A stretch of 64,000 nucleotides of DNA from Talaromyces rugulosus. Taxonomy: Eukaryota > Ascomycota > Eurotiomycetes > Eurotiales > Trichocomaceae. The notes under the pieces were generated by a model. The model was not told the origin of the DNA and ran no database searches. It saw nothing but the letters and a program-made list of their open reading frames with translations. Shown piece by piece: positions 11,844 through 23,218 of this stretch. Location of the stretch: contig NC_049562.1 of assembly GCF_013368755.1 (NCBI RefSeq), positions 6,076,001-6,140,000 on the forward strand, written 5' to 3'. The position numbers were made by a program, and so were the translations under genes. Numbering within the stretch: the stretch's first letter is position 1; every line of letters starts with the position of its first letter.

Positions 11844-13033
11844 TTACTCCGATCCTGCATTGATAAGCCTATTCAAAGTCTCAACAGATTCAATTTCCTC
11901 CTCGCCAACCGCCTTTCGAAGCGCACCCACTGTAACATCCCACAGCTTCTTTCTCTCTTCCGCATCTTGTCCCAGCTGCGTATACTCTTTCGCTGCGCAA
12001 CCTTTGTAGGTACCGCCAAAAGTCGTAAAAGCCGGTTCCCAGTTTTCTCCATGCACGCTATTTTCCTTAATAGACTTGTTTGCGGCAAGATAAACCTGTG
12101 TCTTTGCGGAGTCGATTGTTGAATTACCGATCAACACGTTGAGGAGGGCCCGAACAGCGCGTTCCATCATCGGGTGTACGGCTGTCTGATTCCCTGTTCC
12201 CAAGGTTGTGCCAATTGCATTACCTGGGTGACAGGCGTTTAGATAGATATTTGCAAGGTCGGCATTGCGTAGGCGATTTGAAAACTCAATGGTAGAATAT
12301 ACAAGAGCTAGTTTTGAGGCGGCATAGCGCATCCAGGCATCACCGATATCTTTTAACGCTTTTCCGTCGTCAGGTTTGGATGTTTTGAGCATGTCATAAT
12401 CAAGCGTCTTGGCCTGTTTGTAAGCGTCTGATATGGTGAAAACGATACGGCCATCTTCAGTGGTATCTGCCGTATTCTTGACAAGATCTTTCACATGACT
12501 GTTAGTTACCGCGAAAAGCGCACCAAAGGTAAAAGAAATACTCTTACCCAACAGCGCCGTCACAAACGCAAAATGCCCCAGATGGTTAACAGCAAACATC
12601 TCCTCATACCCATCTGGCGACAGCTTCTGCAACGTCGTCATCGATACACCGGCATTGCAAATCAGAATATCAAGCTTTTGCTCCAATTTCTTGAACGTCT
12701 GGGCGGACTGCCACGCAGTCTGCATGGAGCTGAGGTCGAGCTCATGGTGCTTGATCTTTTCGTCGCTATCTTCTGATTTGCCAGTATCGGTGGCTTTGAC
12801 CCTCCGACGCGCTTCTTCAATACCAGCGTCTGTGCCCTCGCTCTTGCGAGAGGCGACGTAGACAGTGGCACCTTTGGAAGCTAGATAGATAGTTGTCTCG
12901 AGACCAATGCCTTTGGCGCCTCTAAATAAACGTCAATTTTGCCTAACCAGTTAAGAGTAAGATGTTACCCTGTGACAATTGCGATCTTTCCACTTAAATC
13001 CTCGATCGAGTCAAGAAACTCTTGTTCTTTCAT
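11844..13033 (-). CDS. Short-chain dehydrogenase/reductase (SDR, retinol-dehydrogenase-like)
   Basis: The exons are 13033-12969, 12921-12548 and 12487-11844, giving 360 aa. The Rossmann motif TGGAKGIG (residues 21-28) is created by joining exons 1 and 2, which supports that splice. The NNAG-type motif is CNAGVS. The catalytic YxxxK is YAASK (Tyr about 201, Lys about 205). NHLGHFAFVTALL and HPGNAIGT are typical of the RDH/WWOX-like SDR branch. The enzyme is NAD(P)-dependent, substrate unknown. The 60-nt intron 2 only keeps the frame if it ends at an AAAG acceptor. The CTAACAG next to its branch point gives a stop. Confidence 0.9.
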
Positions 13034-13509
13034 TGTCACTTTTGAGCAAATTTAAATTGAAATAACGTTTTTGAGTTGCAACAATGTAAATGTGTAAGGT
13101 TACCATCAGCAGGTTGGTGTTTATCTTGACGTCACCTTAGCCTCAATAGTGTGATTACATAATCAGATGCTTATTCTATTGAAGCTTTTTTATACCTTCA
13201 CTAAATGATTACGCTGTCTCAGTTTATCAGATCGAAAGTATAGTGCCGGGTACTCCGTATTGAAGGAGCGGAGGAAGCTACATATGTGATTATTCATGAC
13301 TTTTTTAGGGATCGTAATATTTGAAGAGATCCATGGCTATGAAAATGCCTATTTTTGACATGTCAAAAACATTCATTAGCATTTATCTACATGTATGTAT
13401 CGATAAATATTTCTTAGTAATAAATTAACATAGTATACAATTTCTCCACCTCTTTACATGTTCCCGATATATACCACCAACTAGTCTATACATACATGTA
13501 TGCTAGATT
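13034..13509. other. Intergenic, nothing recognised
   Basis: SDR promoter plus the 3' flank of the next permease. It is AT-rich. A copy of TACTCCGTA (the reverse complement of TACGGAGTA) sits at 13251-13259. No gene is visible. Confidence 0.5.
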
Positions 13510-16010
13510 CTATTTCGAAGAGTAAGCATTTTTCTCAGTCTCTGTTTCACCTTCAGTCGAGAACTGCTGATCGAGTGGCGCTTCGCCCACAGTGACTCCA
13601 GGAGTTAGGTCATCAAGATTAATGCGTGGACCGGTGAAATTCTTTCTTCCGTCGACGAACCATTGGAAGACGGAAACGATGACGACAACGCCAAACACGG
13701 CGACACAGTAGTCTGGGAATTGTACTTAGTATTGTGGTTTTCCTCTCATACTCAAAAAAAAAAGGGATGGAGGGGACATACTCATGTTGCTTCCAGTAAC
13801 TGGCAACTCTGGTGGGAAGAGGAAGAGCACAGTTGTAAGGATAATATAAACAAGGGAGACCTGTACGGACAAAATATTAATTTTGCAAAAATCCAGGTTC
13901 AAGGAAAGTGAGAAAACGTACGATGTTAGCAGCCCAAGCAATTGGCTCCGGCATTTTCCACGGGGCGTCGGCAATCATCTTGCGGCCCTGGACGACGTTG
14001 ATGAAGATCGGTATGCCGTAGGACAAATCGAGAGCAACGACGGAGACGGAAATAATAGCATTGAATGCACTAGGATCATCAGTAACTTCTCGTTGGAGAG
14101 GGCGTCGTGTACATACCTCGAAGATCCAAGGAAAATAAGACCAAAAATAATCACCAGGACAGTGGTCAGGTACAAGGCATTCAGAGGCACATCGAGCTTC
14201 CGGTGAACCCTAGAAAAGAAGGGAGAAGCAGGGAGACCGCCATCTCGGCCAAAGGCGTAGATCATGCGACTGCTGGTGGTCATGATCGATGTTGCCGTGA
14301 AAAGCAGGCAAATCAGAGGAATCCTACGCGCCTGTTAGATTGAAGTCTGAGTGTTTATCAACCAAAGGGGAGTCACGAACATCAACAGACAGATAGCTCC
14401 GGCATTGCTCTTGGTGGCGTTGTAGAGAATCTGAAGGAGGGGACCGGCCGAGGATTCGATGACAGAGTCGATGTCTCCTGGAACGAAAAGCAAGACAACG
14501 AGGAAAACCGCACCGGTAAATGTACCGATGCAGACGCAGTAGATCATGATCTTAGGCCCGACGATTGAGGCATTAGGAATTTCTGAAAAGGAAATCGTTA
14601 GGCATTGATATAAAATGTCGACAAAATATTCTCACCCTCAATCATATGAGCAACAGCATCCTGTAAATTGTGAGTATTTATTCTGTGACAAGAGAGACAG
14701 AAAAAACTTACGTATCCCGTAACGCCAAATCCACCTTGGAGCAACTATAACAAATCAACACCGGCTTTCATTCAAGTTGTTAACAATCTTACCCCCAAGA
14801 GCCATGCAATGCCATCTGGCCAGCCAGTCTGGTTCAGGAACTCTCGGAAAACAAATCTACGTAGTGTTAGTGTCACCATCCAGTTCCAACAAATGAAAGG
14901 AAAAGTAAACGTACTCTCCAGAGTTGAAGTCTGGTGATGAACATGCCAGCACAGTAATGGAAATGACGACAAAGCCGCCGATGGACCAGATAACTAATAA
15001 AAATCAGCATATACGCCTTCAAGGTCAGTGAATGTTTGGCATACAGGCAGCACGAGTAACAATCGGCAAGAGAGAGTTCATAAATGCGTTGACGAAGAAG
15101 GCAGCAATGTTGTATCCGACGTAAATAAGGAATTGGTGCCAACGCTCAGGGACGTATGACTGTGGTTTGTCTTAGCATATGCATCTCTTATCTTGATATG
15201 AATTGTAATTTACCGCATGCATCAAAGAAATGACACCGATGATCAGTTGGCTGGCCAAAAGCCCGGCAGTGGCCACGAGAGCAACCCATCCGGCGCAGTT
15301 GATCCATCCAGTGATGAAGGAGAGCACCGGAACCCATTTCTTCCACGCAACTAGTGATATTGTTAAACCCGGCAGGCGCATGGAGATATTGGTCGTACTT
15401 ACTGACTGTAATAATACCAGTTAGTCTTGGTCAATTTGTTTTACTGACAGCGTCCAGGTCAAAACTTACCAGCAACCCAGTGATATTGTCCACCAGCCCT
15501 GTTCCAAAAATCAGATACCGCCGAGCGTCAAAATGTGATAGAACCATAAACATACGTCGGATAAGCAGAAATAAACTCAGCAAGAGAAGCAGCAATACAC
15601 AGATTGCAAAAGCCGGCCGTGATCAAACCTATCAGTTCCAGTCAGCGCATTTTTCTCAGCAACGCAAACTATGTGGCAAAACCAACCCCAGACAACACTT
15701 GTGCTGCCACCAGAGGGCAAACTGAGCGACAAACTCGAGGAAAGAGCGGTCCAAGACTGTGAATCCGAAATCAGCATCGCAACAAACAATCGCCACTGCT
15801 CTTGGCATAAGAAGACTTACATTCAAAATAGCGAATGCAAGACCCAGCATCGACCTGAGTAGAAAATTGGCAGGATATTAGCTTCAAACAAAATCCATCG
15901 TACCCCGGAATTGCGCAATGCACTCACAACATGGAGAAGTTGCGCTTCAGCTCGGCCTTGTGGCCCAACGCTGCCAATTGCGCATCATCATCACCGTGGT
16001 GGCCTCCCAT
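13510..16010 (-). CDS. APC-family amino acid/GABA/choline-type permease with 17 exons
   Basis: The exons are 16010-15928, 15854-15821, 15756-15687, 15628-15556, 15498-15470, 15405-15403, 15350-15214, 15159-15045, 14993-14915, 14856-14793, 14744-14712, 14660-14636, 14582-14381, 14323-14117, 14069-13922, 13860-13782 and 13712-13510. All phases agree and the product is 527 aa. Motifs of the fungal GABA/choline permease group include FCNLCIAASLAEFISAYPTA, GGQYHWVA, HMIEEIPNA and SIMTTSSRMIYAFGRDGGLP. About 12 membrane helices are expected, at the plasma membrane. Exon 6 is only 3 nt (TCA); both flanking introns have a donor, branch site and acceptor. Intron 13 has a weak GTTCGT donor. The frame is open further upstream, but that stretch reads as leader. 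The substrate cannot be fixed from sequence. Confidence 0.9.
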
Positions 16011-16802
16011 CTTTGGCGAACAATTCCGATCAATGAGGTTGCAATGTACTCTTGTAATCCGTGTCGGGATTGTCAAAAAAAGGAGAAAGAAAACAAGATG
16101 CAGCACACGCGACGCCTCCAATGCGATTCCGAAAGCTGGCCGGGGGATAATTTATGATAATGCTAGAAGGAGCTAAAGTCCGTCGTCGGCCGCGGGGGCA
16201 GGCGGCCAGTGGGGCCAGCTACTCCAGATTTATGCTGAACACAATGCAATCCGGCCAATCGGCGAGTCGAAAGCCAAGCCCACACATAAGCCAGCCAATA
16301 GCTTGTTCCGAGATCTCGGCGACTGTAGCCAGTCAGAGGGCGTCGGCGTGCTCTGACAACGAGATAATAGACGGATCAGCGAAAGATTAATTCATAGCTG
16401 AGCCAATCACAGCGCCGGCATTTGATGGGGCGGCTCCACAGAACGCGTTTCGAAGGATCGGCGTCGTCTTCTGCGCAGGAACGATAACGCCCGGGCCCCT
16501 TTTGCTTGTTGCTGATAAGAGGCGTGAATAATATTAATACTTCATACTTCACAGTAGTGCTCCTCGAAAGATGAAGATGGATTCACGACACGTGGGACAG
16601 GTGACACAGAGTATTATTACAAAGTACAAGTCGAGCCAGTACGGATTACATAGCGTGGGAGTTGTTCTATTCGCTCACGATCAACAATGAACCCATCATA
16701 CTATTTTCAGTGCCAAGAATATTGATGTAGGTATATATGTACAAAAGGGGTGGACATGCGATACATGTAATGCTATACATCGGTGCTCTATATGTAAAGA
16801 CC
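16011..16802. promoter_or_regulatory. Upstream region of the 17-exon permease with GATA sites
   Basis: HGATAR sites (the fungal AreA/GATA-factor consensus) are seen at 16155-16160, 16362-16367, 16482-16487 and 16513-16518. This would fit nitrogen-regulated uptake, as is common for such permeases. The left half serves the permease and the right end is the 3' flank of pex1. No coding frame of interest is present. Confidence 0.45.
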
Positions 16803-19800
16803 TCACTTTAGGTGGTCCGTTTTAACAACGTAGTCATCCTCCATCCCGTCCACATCCGCTTCTTCTCCGACATCGTAGCTCTGTGACTGCACGCTTCCGC
16901 TACGCGAACTTGGTTGATATCCGTCAAAAGAGGAATCAGAGTCGCCTCCTCCACCACCGACGGGAATGGCCTTGCCCTTGCCTTTGCCACCTACGGATGG
17001 CGGCACCGCTCGGCCTTTGGCTCGTCCAATGGTGCCTACCCTTCCCTTGCCCTTGCCGTCAGAGTCTCCGTTCAGAGCACGGCCGCCATTCTCCACAATC
17101 TCCGCACCGGGGTCAAGGCCATTGATGGCATCGCCCATGGTACGCGGGGTAGATGACTGTTGGTCTTTTTCTTGCGTGGTAGACGACTCGAATGATTGTC
17201 GAATTCGTTCAAAGTGCTCTAATTCCTTGGCACTGTTTTCATGTCAGATAAACAACACCACCACGACAACGTATAAAATAGAAAAGTACTCACCTAACAC
17301 TAGCAGCAAGCTCACTCTGAGCTTCCATAAAGTCTTCTTCTGTCACCATCACAGATATGTCGTCGGGGGTAGCAAGGTGATCAAAGTAGTATGCAGTAGT
17401 GACCGGTCCGCCCGGCAATGCTTTGATCTTTTCGTCCACAGCAGTAGCCTGTCGAGTAATAGCCTTGAGCATTGCATCTGAACAGAGTGCATACAGATCA
17501 GCACCAGTATAAGTAAAAGGCAGTCGCTCCGCAACACGCGCGAGAGAGACTTCCGGATTAAGGCTGAATTTTCGAGTCAATGCTTCCAAAATCTTGGCTT
17601 GCTTGTCATGCGTATCTGAAATCCCGAGATACAGCATCTTGTCGAAACGACCAGGGCGTAGCAGAGCTGAATCGAGCAAGTCTGGACGATTAGTAGCGCC
17701 GATGACGAAGACACCGCCTCCGTTCTCTTCTCCGCCGCTCATGCCATCTAATTCTGCGAGCAGCTGACTGACAATTCGGTCCATGACACCGCCACTGTCG
17801 CCCTGGTTTCCTCGCTTTGGTGCTACAGAGTCCAGCTCATCAAAGAACACTACACAGGGTCGTGCATCCCGAGCTCGCTGGAAGACTCGGCGCACATTAG
17901 CTTCAGACTCACCAATGTACATGTTGAGCAATTCGGGACCCTTGACGGAAAAGAAATTGAGAGAGAACTCCGTAGCAATAGCTTTGGCAAGAAGCGTCTT
18001 TCCAGTTCCGGGTGGCCCATAAAACAGAATACCACTGCGCTTCTTCATTCCCTTGGCGAATAGTTCCGGTCGCTCTAGTGGAAGCTGGATAGTTTCCATG
18101 ACAGCATCCTTAACGTTGCCAAGTCCACCGACATCATCCCATGTGACATTGGGGATCTTAGGGGCACCGATTGAGTCCGCAAAATTCTTCCGAGCGGCTT
18201 CGACGGCCACATCAAAATCGACCTTGGTCACACATCGTGCGGCATCGCCTCCAGCGAGTTGGACGTCTCTAATACCAACTGCGGTATCGGGAGTACGATC
18301 ATTTGCAGTCTGGGTGAGCTTCTCGAGACGATCGGCTTTAGCGATTGATGCCCGTTCGACAACGTCAACTAAGTCACCAGCCACCAAAGCCGCCGTTTTC
18401 ACTGCAACTGCGGCAAGATCAACGTCGACTGAGATCTTGATACTTCGGTCAATGACGGCATTTCGTAGGATCCCTTCTCGCTCTTTCTCCTCGGGGGCAG
18501 TCATTTCTAGCTCGTGTGAGAACATACTACGGATCCCTTCTGGGATCTTTTCGACGTCTGTCGTTGTTGCAATGATGACCCGCGAGTCTGCAACAATTTC
18601 TTTCATTGCAGTAACCATCCGATCAGCCGTGAGCACTTCGATGTGCTTAATCACTAATGCCGTGCAGCTGGAACCACAAGCGAACGCTCGGTCAGCTCGA
18701 GCTTTCAGATATGCCTCGGTTTTAACGTCACTGCCATTGGCACCGCCCTCGGTGAGAATGTCGTAAGCATCAACGGTGAAAGCATGAAGTCCAATATCTG
18801 CACAGGCACGGGTCGCCAAGGTACTCTTTCCGATGTGTCTCTGGGTGGATGTCAAGAGAATGACAACCGGAGGCATTCCTAATTGTATAGCGCGAGGACT
18901 CGTTGCGGCCGTCATGAGCTCTTTGACCCGGATTTGGATTGGCGATACAAAGAATTTCGGCAGCTCCGTAACCAAGCCATGAGATGTAGGCACGCTGCTA
19001 GACGTTCGAGGAAGCGTCTTGACACCGAGCCAGTACTCCCAACCGCTTCCCAGCGTTCCTGGGATCCGGCTGATCATACTGCCCGCTTGTGCCATGCGTG
19101 TATTCGAAGAATCGATGATAGCCACACCACCCCACGGGTCTTCTTCATCTTGTTCCTCTGGAGGTGGTGCAACTACTTGCCCGACTCGGAACCAAGCTAC
19201 TCCAACCTTTCTCGAAGCAGCGTTTTCATCCGAGGCGGACTCTGGAAGGCTACCAAGTTGGGAAGTGAGATCGTCTTCGATCCCCCCACTCTCCGGGCCC
19301 TTGGCCGCAGAAAAGACAGCTCTTCCTAGGCCCTCGTCGACGCTGATGCCCACGATATCTCCACTCTTGACGAGTCGCTTCTTAGACTCGAAATAGCGGC
19401 GAAGTCCTGCAAACAGAGCAGTTTGAATAGAGCGCTCTGAAGACAGTGGCGTGGATATCTTCAAGAGAGTAACTTCCTTAGCTACTGGCGGCGACTTGTT
19501 TGCGGATTTTGCAGGCTGGTGTAATCCAGCTCGCGTTGAGCCGTGGCCGGACGTGGGGAGGAGAGGCGACAGTTTAACGTACTTCGGACCGTCGAGGTTA
19601 CTGAGAAGAATCGGGGGAACGAAAACCGTCGGAGTAAGACGCTGGCCTGGGAGCTGAGAGACACTCGAACGGCGATTCGAATTTTGACCAACAGCATATC
19701 GGGGCTTTGGCGATGGCAAGCTCGATATTCCGTATATTCGGACCGTGCGCCAATTGCCAGGCTCTTCATCATTAAGACTCAGGCTACCAATTGCAAGCGA

Positions 19801-21303
19801 GGCAAACGGGTTGGCTTGTGGTTCCTCAGTAGCTTCTATACGTACCCAGTCACCTGAGAAGCAGCCCACTCGGGCAAGTGTATTGATATCAACGTAGACG
19901 AATGCATCGGTATCATCTTCCTCCTTTGGTTTCGGGTGCAGTAGGTCTGTCGGTACTCGGTTCAAAAGCCCTTCGGCTTTGAAAGTCTTGCCACCAGCGC
20001 GCCCTGGACGGGCAGTCCCCGAAGTGAACGTCGACATAACCGAGCCAGGAGTATGAATACCGTCGACGCGCCGACCACCAGGCCGAGGGGTCATATTAGA
20101 CATAGCTGACATAACACCAGACGGTTGCTGCGGTAATTGTGGCGCGGATAACGAGATCATGTCGTCAAGTGAGTCGTCCGAAGAATCGTTATCGCTTGCG
20201 CCGGATATTTCTGTTTCAGAATCCTCCGGTGGTGTGGTGCTCTCCATTTCAGTACCGCTTTCCAACGGACGGTCCTCTGCGGCTGAGAAAAACTGCTCAT
20301 TTGAAGTATCGTCGGCCTGGTCTTCCGCAACACCATTGAGCAGACCTGGTCCTGTAGGCGTGTATGCGGGGTGGTGGCGAGCTCCCCGTGGGCGGGATTG
20401 TACCAAAACAATCTTGGTCGTGGGGAGCAGGAGTCCCTGGGCGACAGGCTCACAAAAGGAGATCTTCACTGGCGGAGGTGGCACATGGGTAATCGGATGC
20501 GATGGCAATGGAAGAGAAAGTATATCGCCAACGTGAACGACTTTTTGGTTTGACAGGGCCTCGCGGACAGCAGCTGTCAATCGCTCCTCGGCTTCAGCCG
20601 CGGCTTTCTTCGTATACCGCTTCACTTCCATCCCCTTGCCACCTTTGCCCCATAAAGCATTGCCCCCATGGGCATTGAAGCCCCCGCCGAATTTGCTCTG
20701 CACATCATCCAAGTTGCGGAGGAGGTTGCGCTCGACCGTAACGTAGATTGCGTCCAAGTGCAGAGGCACCACATCTAGAATGCGTATCTCAATTGGGCGC
20801 TGCGACTGAATCGCATGGCGATTAGGGTCTAATTTCCCCAGCGTCTCGAAGAATGATTGTAAATAGTTTGCCGAGGAAGGGAAGAGGACGGTCGAATGCG
20901 AGATGGGAGCGACTTGCGAACGCTCGGTTGGTTGGATTCGCGCTGGTATCACAGTCCACGGGATATCGTCGACGGCATAAGAATGAGGCGTAAATGGTGC
21001 GACGGCGACATAGAGGACACCTTGGCCAGTGTTGTCGTGCAATCCAGCCTCTAAAAAGCTCTGTCAGTTTTTTGTCTCCCCCACGATCCATGTGACTACT
21101 CCGCAAACGTTACCTAACAGATTGATGCCGGGGAAAAGACTACTGACGAGGTCGTCAGACAGCAAGGCCACATCGCCACGCAAATGATTGTCCAGCACGA
21201 TCCGCGCAGACAGAGGAGGCCGTGATCGTAATCGAGCTCTGATGCCTCTCCGCTTCCTGCGGGCAGAAACCGCGGTTGCGGCTTCTGTGTGGTCGGTGGT
21301 CAT
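16803..21303 (-). CDS. pex1: Peroxisome biogenesis AAA-ATPase Pex1
   Basis: The exons are 21303-21114, 21050-17294 and 17232-16803, giving 1458 aa. Pex1 forms a hexamer with Pex6 and extracts the ubiquitinated PTS1 receptor Pex5 from the peroxisomal membrane. The N-terminal double-psi-barrel region spans the first exon junction. The D1 ATPase is degenerate (HIGKSTLAT near residue 805). D2 is canonical: GPPGTGKT near 1075, VVFFDELDSVAPKRG near 1130, and ATNRPDLLDSALLRPGRFD. It is longer than yeast (1043) and human (1283) Pex1. The extra length comes from an acidic Ser-rich insert around residues 250-330 and a Gly/Lys-rich, acidic tail encoded mainly by exon 3. Intron 1 must end at TTTTTAG, skipping the CTGACAG by the branch site, to keep the frame. 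Confidence 0.95.
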
Positions 21304-21960
21304 TGCAGGTTTCCGGTGGAGCGAGCGCTGTGGATTCCTATCGTGCAGGCAATAAAATATGTGCTCCTTAATAATAACACATTGACAGGCTCGAGTGCAT
21401 GACCGAGCAGCGAGCTTCCAAGTCGAGAGGCAGAGAGAGGGTGAAGTGAAGCAAGCAAGTCTAGTTGTCGCGTCGGAAAGCCGACACGCTCGGGCGAGGC
21501 AACTGCGGACTGACTACCGGCATCAAGCCGAGGTCCGCCACAGCTCTCGACGATAGCTCCACCACGACGGCTCTTTGGCCGATTGCCAGAATTTTTGTAT
21601 TGCACAATAAAATTGTTGGTAGCAAGCTATCTAGTTAATTTATATTCACTTTGCAATCCTATGTACCGTGCCTCTCAAGCTATTGCAACGCTTCTGGTGC
21701 GTTCCCCGCATTTTCTTTGCATGTGGAGAAACACCAACCAATGGGGGTGGAGGATTACATACTATATGTATATAGACTACATCAATCGATCTATACTGAG
21801 TGCGTTGAGACACTGGGAAATTCAACTTTTGATTCTTCAATGTTGACTTTAATTAAAAGGTTTCTCTTATCTACATTCACCAATATCCTTTTTAGACAAG
21901 CTTGTGTGGCCCGCACACGGAAATATATACCAGACATAATTGAATATATCCATCATCGAC
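21304..21960. other. Intergenic, pex1 promoter and 3' flank of the Pth11-like gene
   Basis: Contains the 5' region of pex1 and the 3' flank of the next minus-strand gene. Frames up to 109 codons have no recognisable content. Confidence 0.5.
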
Positions 21961-23218
21961 CTACTTGTCTGTCCGTTTAAAGTCTGTCTGCACCCTGATC
22001 TTGTGCAATGGAACCTCGTCTCCTTCTAGACTCTCGTCACGCCCTTGTGATCCCATCACTCTCGTAACCATGGGCGAGCAGTTGTCCGGTCTGAGCGCGG
22101 CACCAGCGGGGACCGAGTTCCAGTCTATTCGATCGCCAGAGCTGCCATCGTGAAGCCTTGTGAAGGCGCTATCCTTTCTCGAGTGGCTATTGAGGCCATT
22201 GAAGCTGCCATCAACTGTTCTCGTACCTTGACTGTTCGAGGCCGCTTTCGATCCGTCGCGGGAGCCCCAGGCTGTCAGGTTTTTCAAGCCCACGCTGCGA
22301 AACAGAAAGATGAGTGCAGGGCGCATGGTCGGCAGACACGCTGACATGATCCCGGCCGACATTTCAATGGATGTCCATGCAACAGTGCGAGCGAGGGTGT
22401 ATGTTGGATCTGTAGCACTGTATGAAAATAGCACTGTGAAGCGATAAACGGATGCGAAAACGACGCTGTTGTTTTGATTTCATCATTAGTGATATATAAC
22501 AGGAAGTCGATTTTGGGAGACACTCACAAAAAGCCGAGGCAAAAGGTCAAAGTCAACGCAACTTTTTCTACCTTGCCCAAATGCAATTTCCATATCTGAG
22601 GAATAGGCAAAACGAGAATGGCCAAATCGGTGGCAATGGTGGATGTGGCGTTGGCAATCCAAGTCCCGACTTGGTTGATACAATGTCCCGGCAACTGAGG
22701 ATACCAGAGTTTCTGTACAGGCACACAGATGAAGATGAACAGAAAGGTGATAGTGATCACCCAAATGATAACAAACCCCCCAATGATATAGGCCCATCTC
22801 TTGAAGTAAGGGAAGTGGAAGATTCGGTAGTACATCAGCAGAAAGGACAGCTTGGTCCAGACCAAGTTGTAGACGTAAAGCACCTCGGCCACCACGAGGA
22901 ACTTTGCGACCAATACAGCACCATCCATGCCAACTTCTGTGACATGAAGACCCATGCCAGCATGGATCATGAGATAAATAAACGCGACAACCACAAAGTT
23001 CCAAGCCTGGGCTACATTAATGGTCATGACAACAAACCTGTATCCCATAGGGCACATACCATGGAGAATATGATCATATAATCGTCCCACCAAAGGGCTT
23101 GTTTCCGCTCATACCGTGATAACATACGCAGACAGACACAAACGAGTGCTAGTGTCGTCACCGAGGTCGTCACTGCAATTGACCATGGCTGCAAGTTGTC
23201 CGGATCATTGCCGCTCAT
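21961..23218 (-). CDS. Pth11-like seven-helix integral membrane protein (fungal rhodopsin-fold domain)
   Basis: The exons are 23218-23060, 23006-22528 and 22465-21961, giving 380 aa. The order is an N-terminal helix followed by RKQALWWDDYMIIFSM, the WWDDY motif typical of the family. Then come TM helices with WTKLSFLLMYYRIF, IFICVPVQKLWYP and CINQVGTWIANATSTIATDL, then RTVAWTSIEMSAGIMSACLP, where ExxxGI..ACLP is diagnostic. A cytoplasmic Ser-rich tail ends RTDK. Relatives act as non-canonical receptors or membrane sensors; the ligand is unknown. Intron 1 uses the CCCAG acceptor rather than the GTAG just before it, which fits both frame and family. Confidence 0.85.

Noticed and set aside
16011..16121. 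Upstream in-frame extension of the 17-exon permease (a hydrophobic N-terminus starting MEASRVLHLV)
   Set aside because: It is not family-like. The ATG at 16010 gives the usual acidic hydrophilic N-terminus.
18053..18766. 237-codon plus-strand frame rich in Ser/Ala/Thr
   Set aside because: Antisense shadow of pex1.
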